From NCBI GenBank assembly GCA_017311315.1, contig CM029638.1:11032368-11096367 (forward strand): a stretch of 64,000 nucleotides of DNA, in the 5' to 3' direction. Positions 45,325 through 57,215 of this stretch are shown here, piece by piece; the stretch's first letter is position 1; every line of letters starts with the position of its first letter. This stretch comes from Dendrocalamus latiflorus. Its lineage: Eukaryota > Streptophyta > Magnoliopsida > Poales > Poaceae. The position numbers were made by a program, and so were the translations under genes. The notes below the pieces were generated by a model that was not told where the DNA came from, searched no databases, and saw only the letters and a list, made by a program, of their open reading frames with translations.

Positions 45325-46122
45325 ATGGGGGCAGAGGAAGCGGAGAGCCCGCACGTCGTCCTCTTCCCCCTTCCTCGCGCGCGGTCACATCCCCGCCTTC
45401 CTCCGCCTCGCCGGCGTCCTCCACGCGCTCCGCCCGGGCCTCACCGTCACCCTCGTCTCCACCCCGCGCCTCATCGGCTCCCTCCCTCTCCCTCCCGCCC
45501 ACCTCTCCTCCTATCCGTCTTCACGCGCTCCCATTCGCGCCCGCCGACCACAGCCTGCCCCCCGGCGCCAACCTCCACGTCCACCTGTTCAGCACCTTCT
45601 TCCAGGCGTCAGAGTCCCTCCGCCCCTACTTCGACGGCTTTGTCTCCGGCGTCCGGTCCCCGGTCTGCATCATCGCTGACACTTTCTTCGCGTGGACGAC
45701 GTCGCGCGCGCGCGGCGCGTCCCACGCCGTTTTCCTCCCGGGAAGCGCCTTTGGCAACGCCGTCTTCTTCTCCCTGTGGGAACACCTCCCGCACACCCTC
45801 GCCGCCGGCGACGAGTTCCCGCTCCCAGACTTCCCGGAAGTCTGTCTTCCACCGCACGCAGACCCCGAGGTACATGCTCGCTGCGACGGGGGCGGACCCC
45901 TGGATGGCCTTGTTCCGGCGGGTCTTCTCGTTCTGCCGCAAGACCGACGCGGTCCTGGTCAACACTGTCCAAGAGCTGAAGTCCTCCTGGCTAGACATGC
46001 TCAGGAGAAGGTTCGGCTTCCATCCATGACCAATCGGGCCAATTCTCGCGGTGCCGGCTCCGGCGGACTCGCACGACGACGATGCCAGTGTAACGCCTCT
46101 ATTTTTGGAACAGGAATGTCGC
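45325..46122 (+). pseudogene. UDP-glycosyltransferase pseudogene, N-terminal half
   Basis: Remnant of a family 1 plant UGT, which transfers sugar to small molecules in the cytosol. From ATG 45325 it reads PHVVLFPLP, then changes frame in a CCCCC run (about 45366-45371) to LARGHIPAFLRLAGVLHALR and LVSTPRLIGSLPLPP. It changes again near 45510 to LHALPFAPADHSLPPGANLH, SPVCIIADTFFAWTT and AVFLPGSAFGNAVFFSLW, and again near 45840 to WMALFRRVFSFCRKTDAVLV. So at least three frameshifts. The UGT pattern and order are clear; the sugar-nucleotide binding C-terminal half (PSPG box) is absent, and sequence is cut by an LTR at 46123. UGT92-like by motif. The MULE sits 53 bp upstream of the ATG. Confidence 0.82.
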
Positions 46123-46367
46123 TGTTAGGAAACCTAGGTCTGGCCAAGAAGTCTTAGCCCATGATAAACACCTCATCGGTAGACTATAAATAGGGAGTCG
46201 TACCGGCAGATTTGTACATATGCAATTAGAAAAATAATAAAGAAAAATCAGAAGTTCTCTCTACCTCTCTGTGTTTTTAATATATTATTCTGTCTTCTGT
46301 GATTGATCTTATTTCACATTAAGCAGAGGAATCAATCAGACTGCTTACCAGCGACGGTTCCTCAACA
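46123..46367 (+). repeat. Short Copia-type LTR (245 bp)
   Basis: Starts TGTTAGGAAAC and ends TCCTCAACA, with a TATAAATA box at 46185-46192. It is followed directly by TGTTATCAGCATGAG, an imperfect primer-site-like sequence. No second LTR copy is seen downstream, so this is a truncated element. It interrupts the UGT pseudogene. Confidence 0.6.
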
Positions 46368-47275
46368 TGTTATCAGCATGAGTTCGCTCCGGTGAATCGA
46401 AGGTAATCATCGAAGCTCTAATAGATTGAATTATCTAGATCGCTCTAAATTCGAAGTTTTCGCTTTTTAGATAAATTTTCTATGGTGCAAATCCGCTCTA
46501 ATCTACTGCGAGCAGACTTGAAGTCGCCGGCACAATATCGATCGATATATTGCATCACAGAGTATATGTTGATTGCACTGTATATTGAAAAAAAGGGGGA
46601 AAATTTTGTACTCGGCCAGGCCCCGTACGGCCGCCGAAAGCAAAACGGCGCGACAGCCTGCTGTCGGTCGTCGGCCCGCAGCCGGCCGCCGGCCATCCGC
46701 CCGCACAGGCCTCGGCACAGCCGGCGGACACCGTCGCCTCGGCCTCCTCGCCCTGCCAGCCGAATGCACGCCTGGAGCACCGCCCGCATGCCGGGCCCCA
46801 TGCAGTCGTCGCCTCCGCACGAAGCACCGACCACCGATCCTGCGTCTCGGCTGTACCCGACGCCGCCGCTCAAGGGGCCGAATCCTGCCGCAGCTTGTGA
46901 GTCCGCGCGCGCCGCCGGCTCCACCGCCCCCAAAGCGTCGGCCCCCGTCGCTCGGCCCGAAGCTGGCTCCACCGCGCCCGAAGCGTCGGCCCCTGTCGCT
47001 CGGCCCGAAGCCGGTTGCCACTGCGCTCGAAGCGTCGGCCCCGTCGCTCGGCCCTAAGCCACACCCGCCGGTCGGCCCAGCCGCCGAGCTCCGCTGGCCT
47101 ACCACTCGGACCACCTCCCGGTCGCTCGGTTTGGTCTTCCCGCCACGCACCCGAAGCCACCTCCACCTCGTGCCGCCTGACCGGCCGAACGGCTCGAGCC
47201 GCCACCACTAGAGAGGATGGGGTAGGGAAACCCTACCCCCCGTGCCTTAAAACCGGCCGAGCGGGCTAGTCGAGT
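46368..47275 (+). other. Internal remnant behind the short LTR, GC-rich with tandem repeats
   Basis: Follows the putative primer site. From about 46610 it is GC-rich and open in most frames without domains. Around 46917-47058 three units of about 48 bp repeat (GAAGCGTCGGCCCCTGTCGC-type). It may be leader or gag-less internal sequence of the truncated element, or an older flank. No gene supported. Confidence 0.4.
46917..47058 (+). repeat. Tandem repeat, about three units of 48 bp
   Basis: Each unit holds GCGTCGGCCCC, GTCGCTCGGCCC and a GGCTCCACCGC-like block with minor changes. In one frame it reads as repeats of ASAPVARPEAGS, which explains the spurious open frames here. Confidence 0.75.
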
Positions 47276-47792
47276 CGAATGGGCTGGAAAGAAAACGAAA
47301 AGAAAAACGGGCTGGCGCCGGCAATTTTACAGAAAAGTCCTTGAAATTATAAAAATTACCGAAGATAGGTCCCCGGCAGTTAACCTTTTCATAGCACGTC
47401 CATAGGAAGTCACATGCAGATATTTAGATGTTCGTATACGAATGATAGGTTTGTATATGTTGTAGAAAGATACTTCTACGTGATAAATCTCTACCGTTAT
47501 AATTTAGATTCATAAAAAATAGATGGCATAGATATTTCTTTTTTAATCGTATTAACGTAGTAATTTTTATTTTTTAAAAGCGACCACGGAAACTTTTTCC
47601 TATCGTTTTAATAATATGATAGAATATTGAACTTTGGTGAACCTGATGTTAGTCAATTTTGCTACTGAATTAGACCAAACCAGCCTATTCCTTTTATTTA
47701 GGCGTGGGGTGAAGCTACGTGTTGCCCTCCAAATAACACAACCGGCCGTAATTACTCGAGTCTCACGCATACATACTTTCCCCATCTCCTCC
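47276..47792 (+). other. Upstream region of the F-box gene
   Basis: AT-rich sequence from 47340 to about 47700. The F-box frame stays open 53 codons upstream of the ATG at 47793, but that part is AT-rich and lacks coding character. No clear TATA box identified. Confidence 0.4.
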
Positions 47793-49349
47793 ATGGCGCC
47801 GCCGGTGTTCATGCCCATGACCCCCGTGCCGGGGAGCGGGAGCGGCGGCACCCCCTTCGTGGCGCCCTCGCCCGTGCGCGACCACACGCAGGACCTGCCG
47901 GACGAGATCCTCACGCTCGTCTTCGCGTCGCTCTCCCCCGCAGACCGCAACGCGTGCTCCCTCACCTGCGCGCGATGGAAGGAGGTCGACGCCGCCACGC
48001 GCCACCGCCTCTCCCTCCACGCGCGCGCCGCGCTGGGCTCCTCCGCGCCGAGGCTTCTCGCGCGGTTCACGGCCGTCACGAAGCTCGCGCTCCGCTGCGC
48101 CCGCGGCTCAGGCGCCGACAGCCTCTCCGACGACGGCGCCGCGGCCGTAGCCGCCGCGCTGCCCTCCGAACGCCTCTCCAGGCTCAAGCTCCGGGGGCTC
48201 AGGCAGCTATCCGACGCCGGCCTCGCGTCCCTCGCCGCCACCGCCCCGGTGCTCCGTAAGCTCTCCGTCGCGTCCTGCACCTTCGGACCCAAGGCCTTCG
48301 TTGCCGTGCTCCGCTCCTGCCCCCTCCTCGAGGACCTCTCCGTCAAGCGCCTCCGCGGCCTCCCAGACACGGCCGGCGCCGCGACCGCCATCACCGAGGA
48401 GATCCTGTTCCCGCCCGCCTCGTCGCTGCGGTCGGTGTGCCTCAAGGATCTGTACAGCGCCCTCTGCTTCTTGCCGCTTGTTGCGTCCTCGCGGAACCTC
48501 CGCTCTCTTAAGATCTTGCGGTGCTCCGGCGCCTGGGACCTGCCATTGGAGGTCATCGCGGCGCGTGCTCCGGGCCTTGTTGAGCTCCACCTCGAGAAGC
48601 TCCAGGTCGGCGACCGCGGCCTTGCCGCCGTCTCGGCATGCAAGAATCTGGAGGTGCTGTTCCTTGTCAAGACCCATGAGTGCACTGACGCAGGCATAAT
48701 CAGTGTTGCAGAGAAGTGCCACAAACTCCGCAAGCTACATATCGATGGTTGGCGCACAAACCAGATCGGGGATCATGGGCTCATGGCCGTGGCGCGAGGC
48801 TGCCCGGAGCTGCTGGAGCTCGTCTTGATTGGGGTCAACCCCACCGTGCAGAGCCTCCGGATGCTTGGTGAGCACTGCCGTGTGTTGGAGCGTCTCGCGC
48901 TTTGTGGGTGTGAGACCGTGGGGGATCCTGAGATCATTTGCCTGGCTGAGCGCTGTGCGTCACTCAAGAAGCTTTGCATCAAGGGATGCCCAGTCTCAGA
49001 CCTTGGGATGGGGGCACTGAATGGGGGCTGCCCTAGTTTGGTCAAGGTGAAGTTGAAGAGATGCCGTGGAGTATCATACGAATGTATTGAGCACCTGAAG
49101 ATGGCCAGGGGGGAGTCGTTCTCGATCAGCTTGGATGTTGTTTTGGAGCATGATGCAGGGAGTGTGAGTGAAAATAGTGCGCAGGAGACTGGCCAAACGC
49201 AGATTACAGAGCTGACTGATCAGATGGTGGCCATGGATCTTCCGACTAACGCTGCTGGTGCGCAATCTTCTGCTGCTCAGGCGAATAGTAGGATGAGGAG
49301 GGTCATGTCAGCACTCAGGAGGAGGTTTGGCAATCCTCCGCCAATGTGA
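47793..49349 (+). CDS. F-box/LRR protein of the VFB/SKIP2 type
   Basis: Substrate receptor of an SCF ubiquitin ligase, single exon, 518 aa. The ATG at 47793 is in good context (TCCATGG) and gives MAPPVFMPM. An F-box follows at about 34-80 (DLPDEILTLVFASLSPADRN, CSLTCARWKEVD), then about ten leucine-rich repeats of the cysteine-containing type to about 440 (e.g. LSDAGLASLA, CTDAGIISVAEKCHKLRKL, IICLAERCASLKKLCIKGC). A Ser/Gln-rich variable part and a basic C-terminus (RMRRVMSALRRRFG) end it. Family knowledge: matches Arabidopsis VIER F-BOX proteins (VFB1-4), nuclear/cytosolic, linked to growth and auxin responses. The first third is very GC-rich, a normal grass 5' gradient. No damage seen. Confidence 0.92.
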   Translation: MAPPVFMPMTPVPGSGSGGTPFVAPSPVRDHTQDLPDEILTLVFASLSPADRNACSLTCARWKEVDAATRHRLSLHARAALGSSAPRLLARFTAVTKLALRCARGSGADSLSDDGAAAVAAALPSERLSRLKLRGLRQLSDAGLASLAATAPVLRKLSVASCTFGPKAFVAVLRSCPLLEDLSVKRLRGLPDTAGAATAITEEILFPPASSLRSVCLKDLYSALCFLPLVASSRNLRSLKILRCSGAWDLPLEVIAARAPGLVELHLEKLQVGDRGLAAVSACKNLEVLFLVKTHECTDAGIISVAEKCHKLRKLHIDGWRTNQIGDHGLMAVARGCPELLELVLIGVNPTVQSLRMLGEHCRVLERLALCGCETVGDPEIICLAERCASLKKLCIKGCPVSDLGMGALNGGCPSLVKVKLKRCRGVSYECIEHLKMARGESFSISLDVVLEHDAGSVSENSAQETGQTQITELTDQMVAMDLPTNAAGAQSSAAQANSRMRRVMSALRRRFGNPPPM

Positions 49350-51028
49350 TGTGACTATATGTGAGATGGAACTTGATGAACTTGTTTACTGCTTTATGGT
49401 TTCTAATGTCATATTCTGTGTTCCTTAGCTTATTACATTTCCTATCCAGTCCATGCAAAATCATCATTATGGATATTTCCATGTGTTAATGTTGTGCTAA
49501 TTGCATCACCAGTAGTTTCTTTCGTTGCTCTGTTATAAAACCTGCTGATGATCATCATGCTTTCGTCCTTATCTAGATGGTTCATATTCTTTATTTTGTT
49601 TGGTTGCTTGGAGTTGAGAAATCTGGAGCTGCCATTCTTTGTATATCTACATCAGTACTAAAAATTGTTACCATCACTGTCGAGCACAATGGTATAGTTA
49701 GCTGTGGATGGCAGCCTACAACATAGATATATGGTATGCATAGTAGTATAGTATATGTCTGTTTCTGCGTTAGGTTTGAAGAAAGAAACATGCATAACTG
49801 AAATTTATCTTCTTCATGCAGAGACGATATTTATTCAGTTTGTCTACCTCGTTATCCATGTAGTATGCTAATGAAATGGTGTATTGTAGAGAAAAAAAAG
49901 ATAATGCATACGTTAAGCCAAGTTCTAATTATAAAGGTCTTGGACAGCGATATGCTAGTTGTTGCTTGGAAGTTTATTTTGCTGTGGTAGGTGGTATGCT
50001 GACAGTGAAGGATTCCATATTATGAAAACGGTATGCGTGTATTTGTGATTATCCATGTATGTCTTATATAATACAGCACTTAAATGTTGACTGAATGAGT
50101 TCAATTGGAACTGAGTCATCTTGCAACTGATACATAATATTCGTTCTAAAAATAGTTTAGTTAGCGGAAATGAACATCAATCGTTTATGATATTTATTCC
50201 GTTTGAAATGTTAATATTTAATCCGGTCATAGATATTTTCTAATGTAAAGTTTGTCCTGTGAGACATATTGTATCTCCTTTGGTTAGTTGCCGGCATATC
50301 AACCTTCCTGGTGTTAATAGAGTAATTAACAGATGAAAATAACCTTATAACAAATGTGGGGCAAGAAACATTTGAAAATGTAGTTGTGGTTTTGTGTCTC
50401 AAATAGTTGTCAGATTTGGAACTTAAGCAAATGGAAGTTGATAAGAATACCCTTTTCCCCCTTTGTCAGTAAATGATGCATTGTTGGCTAAAGGGGGAGG
50501 TTAACAAGGAAATGAGGTTGTCTGGCCCATTTCAGCTTCTCACCCCTCTGATAATGAGACTTTTGTCTGGCCCATAAGAAAGCTATTATTAGGAGCTGTC
50601 GTTAGTTGGTCTAATGTTGTGCGTGTGTTAGGACTTGCATTTTACTCTATTCTTCATTGTAGTCAATGCTGCACTCTGAGCTGAAAGCAAGGACTTGTAA
50701 ATGCTGTACTCTATGCTTCATTGCTGCGTCAAATGTCATAAGGGGCTGGAAATTTAAACTGTGGGTTGCCCTTTCTGACAGAAAAGATGTAGATACTTAT
50801 CAGTATTTGTTCAAACCGACAGTAAATCGATCAAACAGTGAAGGGGCCAGAAAGATTTCACTAACACAAATATGCCGATTGTTTGGTCAAGCTAAGAATC
50901 GGCTCTAATACTTAACTAAACATACCAAGACTGACATAAAATAGTACAGGAGCAATGCAAAATTTGTTCAAGGAGATGCTCCCTAGAACTATAGTAAAAG
51001 GGCCCACAGAAGATGCATATATATGAGA
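49350..51028 (+). other. 3' flank of the F-box gene, no further gene
   Basis: AT-rich; the first part is probably 3' UTR. No coding or repeat signal that I can support up to the small hairpin at 51029. Confidence 0.45.
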
Positions 51029-51090
51029 GTGTTCAAATTGGCTTTAGCTTTTAAATTCTGTTTAGAGAAGCTATAAGCTAATTTGAACAC
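51029..51090. repeat. Small inverted repeat
   Basis: GTGTTCAAATTGGCTT at the left pairs with AGCTAATTTGAACAC at the right, leaving a loop of about 30 bases. It looks like the core of a tiny MITE or a hairpin. Confidence 0.6.
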
Positions 51091-51521
51091 ATCGGCTTCT
51101 AAAAGCGGTTTTTCCAAACCTGCCGACCGGCCTCCGGAGGAGATCTCTGCGTTTGCGTGTCTCAAAAGTCTTTTTTAAAATTTTATTCTAAAAACTATTT
51201 TTTCCAAGCAAAAAAAAACACGGGCTCGCCGAATAAAACACCCCATATTAAAAGGGTGCTTTGCCGGTCATGGGGAAGAGACTTACCTGGGGTCTATCCC
51301 CATTCCTCTCCATGGGACACGGTCGGATACCCTACAGGTGGTGCTCTTCAGATTTTGAGAGGGGGAAGGCGTTAGGGTGCTGGACAGTGGGACTTCCTGG
51401 ACAGATGGCTCCAAGTTGCCGTCAGCAAGAGCGAGCCAAAGATGCCTGGCAAGAGTACGAAAATAACGCCCATTGAGACTACAAGATGGCTTGATTTAGT
51501 ATTAACACATGGTAACACATC

Positions 51522-51745
51522 TTGACCAACATGCTGCCAACAGTTGAGACTTTCAATTTACTGTTAGAAGCGGAAAAAAAGGGAACAGAAAGGAACATTG
51601 TCCAAAAGAACAAGATATACTCACAGAACAAGAAACTACATTGACCAGCATACTGCCAACAGTTGAGACTTCAATTACAGGGAATGGTGCTTCTCAACTC
51701 CAGTTGATACAACATTGTCCAAAAGAACAAGATATACTCACAGAA
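51522..51745. repeat. Local tandem duplication, unit about 118 bp
   Basis: CTGCCAACAGTTGAGACTT occurs at about 51534 and 51653, and ACATTGTCCAAAAGAACAAG at about 51595 and 51712. The two markers have near-equal spacing (119 and 117), which indicates a diverged tandem duplication. No gene supported. Confidence 0.7.
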
Positions 51746-52102
51746 GCAAACCTATAGGATGCATCATGAATTACAGAGAGTTTCAGTTTACTACTTTAAC
51801 CTACTAGTACTAGTATAATACATGTCATAAGCATGAACAGTACAGTACCGTCCAACTACAGCAATGGTAAAATTTCTTGGGCAGTTGTGATGTGTCTGGA
51901 ATGAATGATTTCAGTGATCATCACCCAGCTAATGGTGGTTATACCTCAGACCTACTGTTTGTGGTACTTAAGCAAAAAATATTGTCTTCCATGTCATCTC
52001 CAGGCATAATCCTACATTAGTTTGGCCATAGTTCCTGATTATGCTGCAGAAAGATGACAGATTTAAACAAATTGTGGATAAAAGCTATTAGATAAACAAG
52101 TA

Positions 52103-53150
52103 TCAACAAAGTGATGGCTGTTCCTGTTCATCGTCTGGGAAACCATCGTCTGGCAAATTCAACAAGTGAATAAATGAGAGGAAATCAGAACGAGGATGGT
52201 AGCACATTCGCATTAATTCCCAACAAATCTTAACATCCCCAGCTTCGTACCACTTAAGATGGTGAGAACAAACCTCCTCACAAGTATCAACCAGTTGCAT
52301 TTTTGCTGCTCATGCAGCCAGCATGAACTAAAACCACCTCCACCATACAAAAGATCAAGATTTTTTTTTGGCTGTAGGAAAACAATACTACACAATAACG
52401 ACTACACAAACCAACTATATGTTCATAAAATCCACGAGTGGAGAATTAGCTATATCCCAATCGCCAACCAGAACCAGAAATGGAGACCTCCACAATCTCA
52501 GGATTCCATCAACCAACATCATAATCAACAAGCTTTGCATTGAGAAGTTTGACTGTCTCAGTAACTACAGATTCAGTTAAAGGCAAGAACAAGAAAGGGA
52601 GGCAAACCCTAAGGCCTCGGGGACTACGGCGCGGAAGCAGAGGATACCGGCGGCAGGTGGATGCAGCCCTCCTGCGAAGAGGTCGGGGCTGGCAGATGGA
52701 GACATCTCATGGCGAGGACGGTGGCCGGCTAATGGAGACCTCTCGCAGCGAGGACGGTGGCCGGCCGATAGAGCCCTCACGCTGCAACCTCCGTCACTGG
52801 TGGAGGTTCCGGCAGCGGTGGAGGGAATCCTTGTGAGGTGTTCGGCAGATTGACGACACGGTCTACGGCCAACGGGGGGAGGGCGCCATTAGGAACTGGT
52901 GGGAGCAGCGCTCGCCTTGGGGAAAAAGGGGGAAGGGAGTAGAGGTGCTAGCGGCAGCAGAGGGAATCCTTGCGCGGCGTCCGGCAGGTCAACGCCGCGG
53001 TCTGCAGCCGACTCGGGGGGGGCATCAGGTACTGGCGGGAGCAACACTCGCCTTGGGGGTAAATAGGGCATAGCCAACAGGTGGACTTCAATAGGCTCAA
53101 GCCCACCCTCCAGCATATGTAACCCCGCATCTCCCTAGCTAGTCCTTGCA
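52103..53150 (-). other. Possible small minus-strand gene, unconfirmed
   Basis: The minus-strand frame 52300-52103 reads as an ordinary protein end (CEEVCSHHLKWYEAGDVKIC, then FIHLLNLPDDGFPDDEQEQP) with no low complexity. Upstream on that strand, 53150-52560 is GC-rich and includes a TTAGGGTTTGCC phrase common near grass transcript starts, and an imperfect direct duplication (about 140 bp unit, GAATCCTTG...CTCGCCTTGGGG, on the plus strand at 52822-52922 and 52964-53060). I do not recognise a family and could not define introns. It may be a real gene end, a gene fragment moved by a transposon, or chance. Confidence 0.25.
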
Positions 53151-53601
53151 GTTCTGATTTTGATATCATGTATGAGGCCACATTTTATGAGAGATAATGA
53201 GAGAGTTATATGTTAATTTGAGAGAATGAAACTGTAAAATTTTATATGTCAAATTTCATTGTGAAATGATATCCCTGTATACTAAATTTAATTATTTGAG
53301 GAGGAATGGGAGGAATATCTAACTAAGAAATAGTGAGTTGAGTTGAGAGAATGAATTTGTTTTCTTTGTCTATCTATTTTCAGGATTGATTTTAGTATAA
53401 AATTATAGTGATTGTGAACTTTGTATGAATAATACATAAATCAACTTGTTTGCGATAAATTATCCATATTTAGGTTTGTCCCAGAGAAATTTTTGTCATA
53501 CGCCCGCGCACTGCCAGTATGTATGGGCTGTGAGTTTGTGTGAGACCAACAGTGCTGGTGCAGGCCGTAACGACGTTGATCATGCATGTGTTAATCTACG
53601 G

Positions 53602-56600
53602 CAGGCCCGGCTTTGGGGGTAGGCCGGGGGGGCGCCGGCCTAGGGCCCCGGGCCAGGAGGGCCCACCCCCCCCCCCCCCGGCCGCCGCAAGCCGCAACGC
53701 CCCAGGCCCCCAGCACGCATGCAGGATCGAATCGAATCGGTATGCATGCTCGGAAGCCACGAGCCCACGACGTGATCACGTGAATACAGCCGTACAGAAT
53801 ACGAATACCGATCGAATACGTGATCGAATCGACCGAGACGACCGCAATACCGCATCATTGCATTTGCATCAAGGATTCAAGGGCTCAAGGCCGCCCGCCG
53901 CCGTCAACGTCGCTCGGTCGCTGATCGCTCGCGTGAGGGGGCGCCGGGGCGGGACCACGGGAGCAACGTCGTGTCGTCGACTCGTCGTCTACTCGTCTCC
54001 AGTCTCCTGCGCCGGCGACATCGCGCGTGGGCTCGTGGCCGTCCGCCGTCGCAGCCCGACTGCCCGACAGGCCGAGAGGCTGAGTCACCGTCTCGCCGAG
54101 ACAGACTCCATCGTCTGATCGTATTCGTCGCGCCCGATCGATCACTCGCCGTTCTGCCGCCGAGGCGCCGAGTCACCGTCGTACGTCGTACCACGTACCA
54201 TCGACTCGCCGGTTCGCCGCCGACTCACCGTTCTGCTCTGCTGCCTCGCGCCGATCACTTGGCTGTCTCTCAATTCCATCTGCATCCGCCACTGCGCCGC
54301 ATCGCCAAGGTGAGGCAAGTAGGCAACAATTTACATCTAGTGATCTACTCATGTACATCTACTTCAAAAATTAGGTTAGGATTTTATGTTCTTGTTGTTT
54401 ACTTTACTTTGTAAATTACAGGGTTTAGAATGTTGCCTAAGAAGCATATGTCGGGTGCTCAAAAAAGAAATAAAAGAAAACGAGAAGAACGGTTTATTGA
54501 ATCGCAAAAGGGAGCTATACATAAGTTCTTTTCAGCTTCAAGTAGTGTTGTTCCCGGTGATAATCCTGAGGAGGTGGATGATACGCAAGATGAAGAACAA
54601 GAATCTGATCATAATTTAAATGCAGAAGTTGATGTCAATGAGGACGATGCAAGGGAACAAAATTTAAATGCACAAGTTGATGCCAATGAGGATAGTGCGG
54701 GGGAACAAAGTTTGCAGCCTTCATCTGAGAATCCAAATGGTAATGAACAGAACGACCCACTTATATCAATTTTTGATCCTAGAACATGGGATAATCTTGA
54801 CAATAAGGAAAGAGATATCTTGATTGAAAAGGGGCCTGTGAGAGAACTGAATCTGAAATTTCCTTTAGATAACCTTGCTAGACATTTTTCATATGCTTAT
54901 TACTCCAGAAAGTTAAGTAATGGTGAGGTTGTTGATAGAAAGTGGTTAGTTTATTCTAAGCATGTGGATAAAGTTTACTGTTTTTGTTGTCGATTGTTTA
55001 AATCAATTGAGACCAAAAATTCACTAGCACTTGATGGAATGAGAGACTGGAAGCATCTTAGTGTGAGACTCAAACAGCATGAAAATAGTGTTGAGCATAT
55101 ACAACACATGAATACTTGGAATGAACTTAGGTTGAGGCTAAACAAAAATCAAACAATTGATGATGATTTGCAACGGGAAATTACAAAGGAAAAAGAGCGT
55201 TGGAGGCAAGTTTTGGTTAGAATTGTTTCTACTGTGAAGTTTCTTGCTAAACATAATCTGGCCTTTCGAGGATCAAAGGAGAAACTTTATGAAGATAGCA
55301 ATGGTAATTTTTTGGGCACAATTGAAATGATTGGTGAATTTGATCATGTGATGCAAGAACACATTAGGCGCATTGTAAATAATGAAATTCATCATCATTA
55401 TCTTGGCCACAATATTCAAAATGAGTTAATATCGCTTATTGCTCATGCCGTGAAAAGTTTTATTCTAAGGATCATCAAGGATGCCAAGTATTTTTCTGTT
55501 ATTTTGGATTGTACCCCAGATGTGAGCCATGAAGAGTAAATGACTTTAATTGTGCGTTGTGTCAATATGTCAAGTAACACTCCGAGAGTGGAGGAGTTTT
55601 TTCTTGGTTTCTTAAAAGTAGATGACACATCAGGACTGGGGCTTTTTAATGAAATGATGGGTGCCTTGGGCTCTCTTGATTTGAATGTTGCTGATGTGAG
55701 AGGTCAAGGTTATGACAATGGTTCTAATATGAAGGGTAAACATCAAGGTGTTCAGAAGCGGTTGCTTGAAATTAACCCAAGAGCATTATATATGCCATGT
55801 GCATGTCATAGTCTAAATCTCACTCTCTGTGATATGGCAAAATCTTGCAGCAAAGCTATTTCATTTTTCGGGATTATACAACGGATATATGCATTGTTTT
55901 CATGTTCTACTAAAAGGTGGAAGATTTTGCTTGACCATGTTCCAAAACTGACAGTCAAGTCTTTGTCTAATACTCATTGGGAGAGTCGAATAAAAAGTGT
56001 CCAAGCTATCAGGTACCAAACTCCCCAAATAAGGTCAGCTTTGTTGGAACTAGAGAAATCTTCTACTGATGATCCAAAAGCAGTAAGTGATGCTCAATCT
56101 TTGGTAACTGCACTTGAGAATTTTGAATTTTTAGTTGGTATGGTTATTTGGCATGATATTCTGTTTTCTGTAAATATGGTGAGCAAGAAATTACAATCTA
56201 AGATTGTGTGCATGGATGCTACTCTCACACAAATTGAAGGGGTCATCTCATTTTTTAAGAGGTACAGAAATGAAGGCTTCACTGCTAGTATTGATATTGC
56301 AAAAGATATTGCAACTGAAATGGATGTAGAGCCAGAATTTCCCATAAAACGTCAAAGTAAAAGAAAGAAGCATTTTGATGAACAAAATGACCAAAATGAA
56401 GAAATACAATCAGCTATAGAATCCTTCAGAGTTAATTACTTTATTGTCATGATTGATGTTGCAATTGCTTCATTGACTAGTCGATTTGAGCAGTTGAAGG
56501 CATTTGAAAATATGTTTGGTTTCTTATTCAACTCCAAAAATCTAAAGTCTCTGGATGATAATGATCTACGGAGGTGTTGCACTACTTTTGTACAAGCTTT

Positions 56601-57207
56601 TTCTCATGATGGGTCATCTGACGTTGAGTTCAATGATTTTTTCTCTGAATTAAAAGTGCTGCAAGTCACCTTGCCAAATGATAAGATGTCGGCATCTGAG
56701 ATTCTTCAGTTCGTTACAGCTGCAGATTGCTACCCAAATGTCTCTGTTGCATATCGAATTCTTCTAACTGTACCTGTGACTGTAGCCTCAGCTGAAAGGA
56801 GTTTCTCAAAATTGAAGTTGCTGAAAAACTATTTGCGGTCTACTATGTCACAAGAAAGATTGAATGGCTTGGCTATGTGCTGCATTGAGAAGAATATCTT
56901 GGACGACATTGATCTCGATGTTATTATTAATGATTTTGCATCAAGAAGTGCTAGAAGAAGTTCCTTTTTATGAAAGACATTGGATATTTGTCGCTCCTAT
57001 TTGAGGTAAATTAATTCTTACTAGTTACATTTGGTTTATGAACTAGTTAGTACCTAATTAGTTTATCATGTTAGAACTATTGATTTGTGTCACTTTAGAC
57101 AATATAAAGTTTAAACTGCATATTTTATGAGTAGAAAAAAATTTATAGTAAAAGATCCATTGAGCCGAATTCGCCCTAGGGCCCTTGAAAATGTTGAGCC
57201 GGCCCTG
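53602..57207 (+). mobile_element. hAT transposon, nearly complete
   Basis: The perfect 8-bp duplication ATCTACGG flanks it (53594-53601 and 57208-57215). Ends are CAGGCCCGGCT at the left and AGCCGGCCCTG at the right, an 11-bp inverted repeat with one mismatch. The 3606-bp element holds a GC-rich 5' part, a leader intron (GT at 54310, AG at 54420-54421) and a hAT transposase frame. One premature stop is the only lesion seen in the coding sequence, so this is a recent loss. Confidence 0.93.
54430..56973 (+). pseudogene. hAT transposase (ZMYM1-like, DUF4371 type) with one in-frame stop
   Basis: From ATG 54430 the frame runs 369 codons to TAA at 55537-55539, then in the same frame 477 more codons to 56973. 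In order: a basic start (KRNKRKREERF), an acidic Asn/Glu repeat region (about 60-110), a TTF-type zinc finger with VYCFCCRLF (about 175-215), a DUF4371-like region, the first catalytic motif FSVILDCTPDVSHEE just before the stop, then GQGYDNGSNMKG with the second Asp (residue about 433), CACHSLNL, and the C-terminal dimerisation domain (VASAERSFSKLKLLKNYLRS). The stop follows SHEE and precedes MTLIVRCVN, where relatives usually have Gln; one CAA to TAA change explains it. Binds the element ends and excises the element in intact relatives. Confidence 0.93.
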
Positions 57208-57215
57208 ATCTACGG

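Noticed and set aside
46482..47211. Long open frames on both strands after the short LTR
   Set aside because: Explained by GC-rich 48-bp tandem repeats; no conserved domain.
47600..48757. Minus-strand open frame of 385 codons
   Set aside because: Antisense shadow of the GC-rich F-box gene; Arg/Ser-rich without domains.
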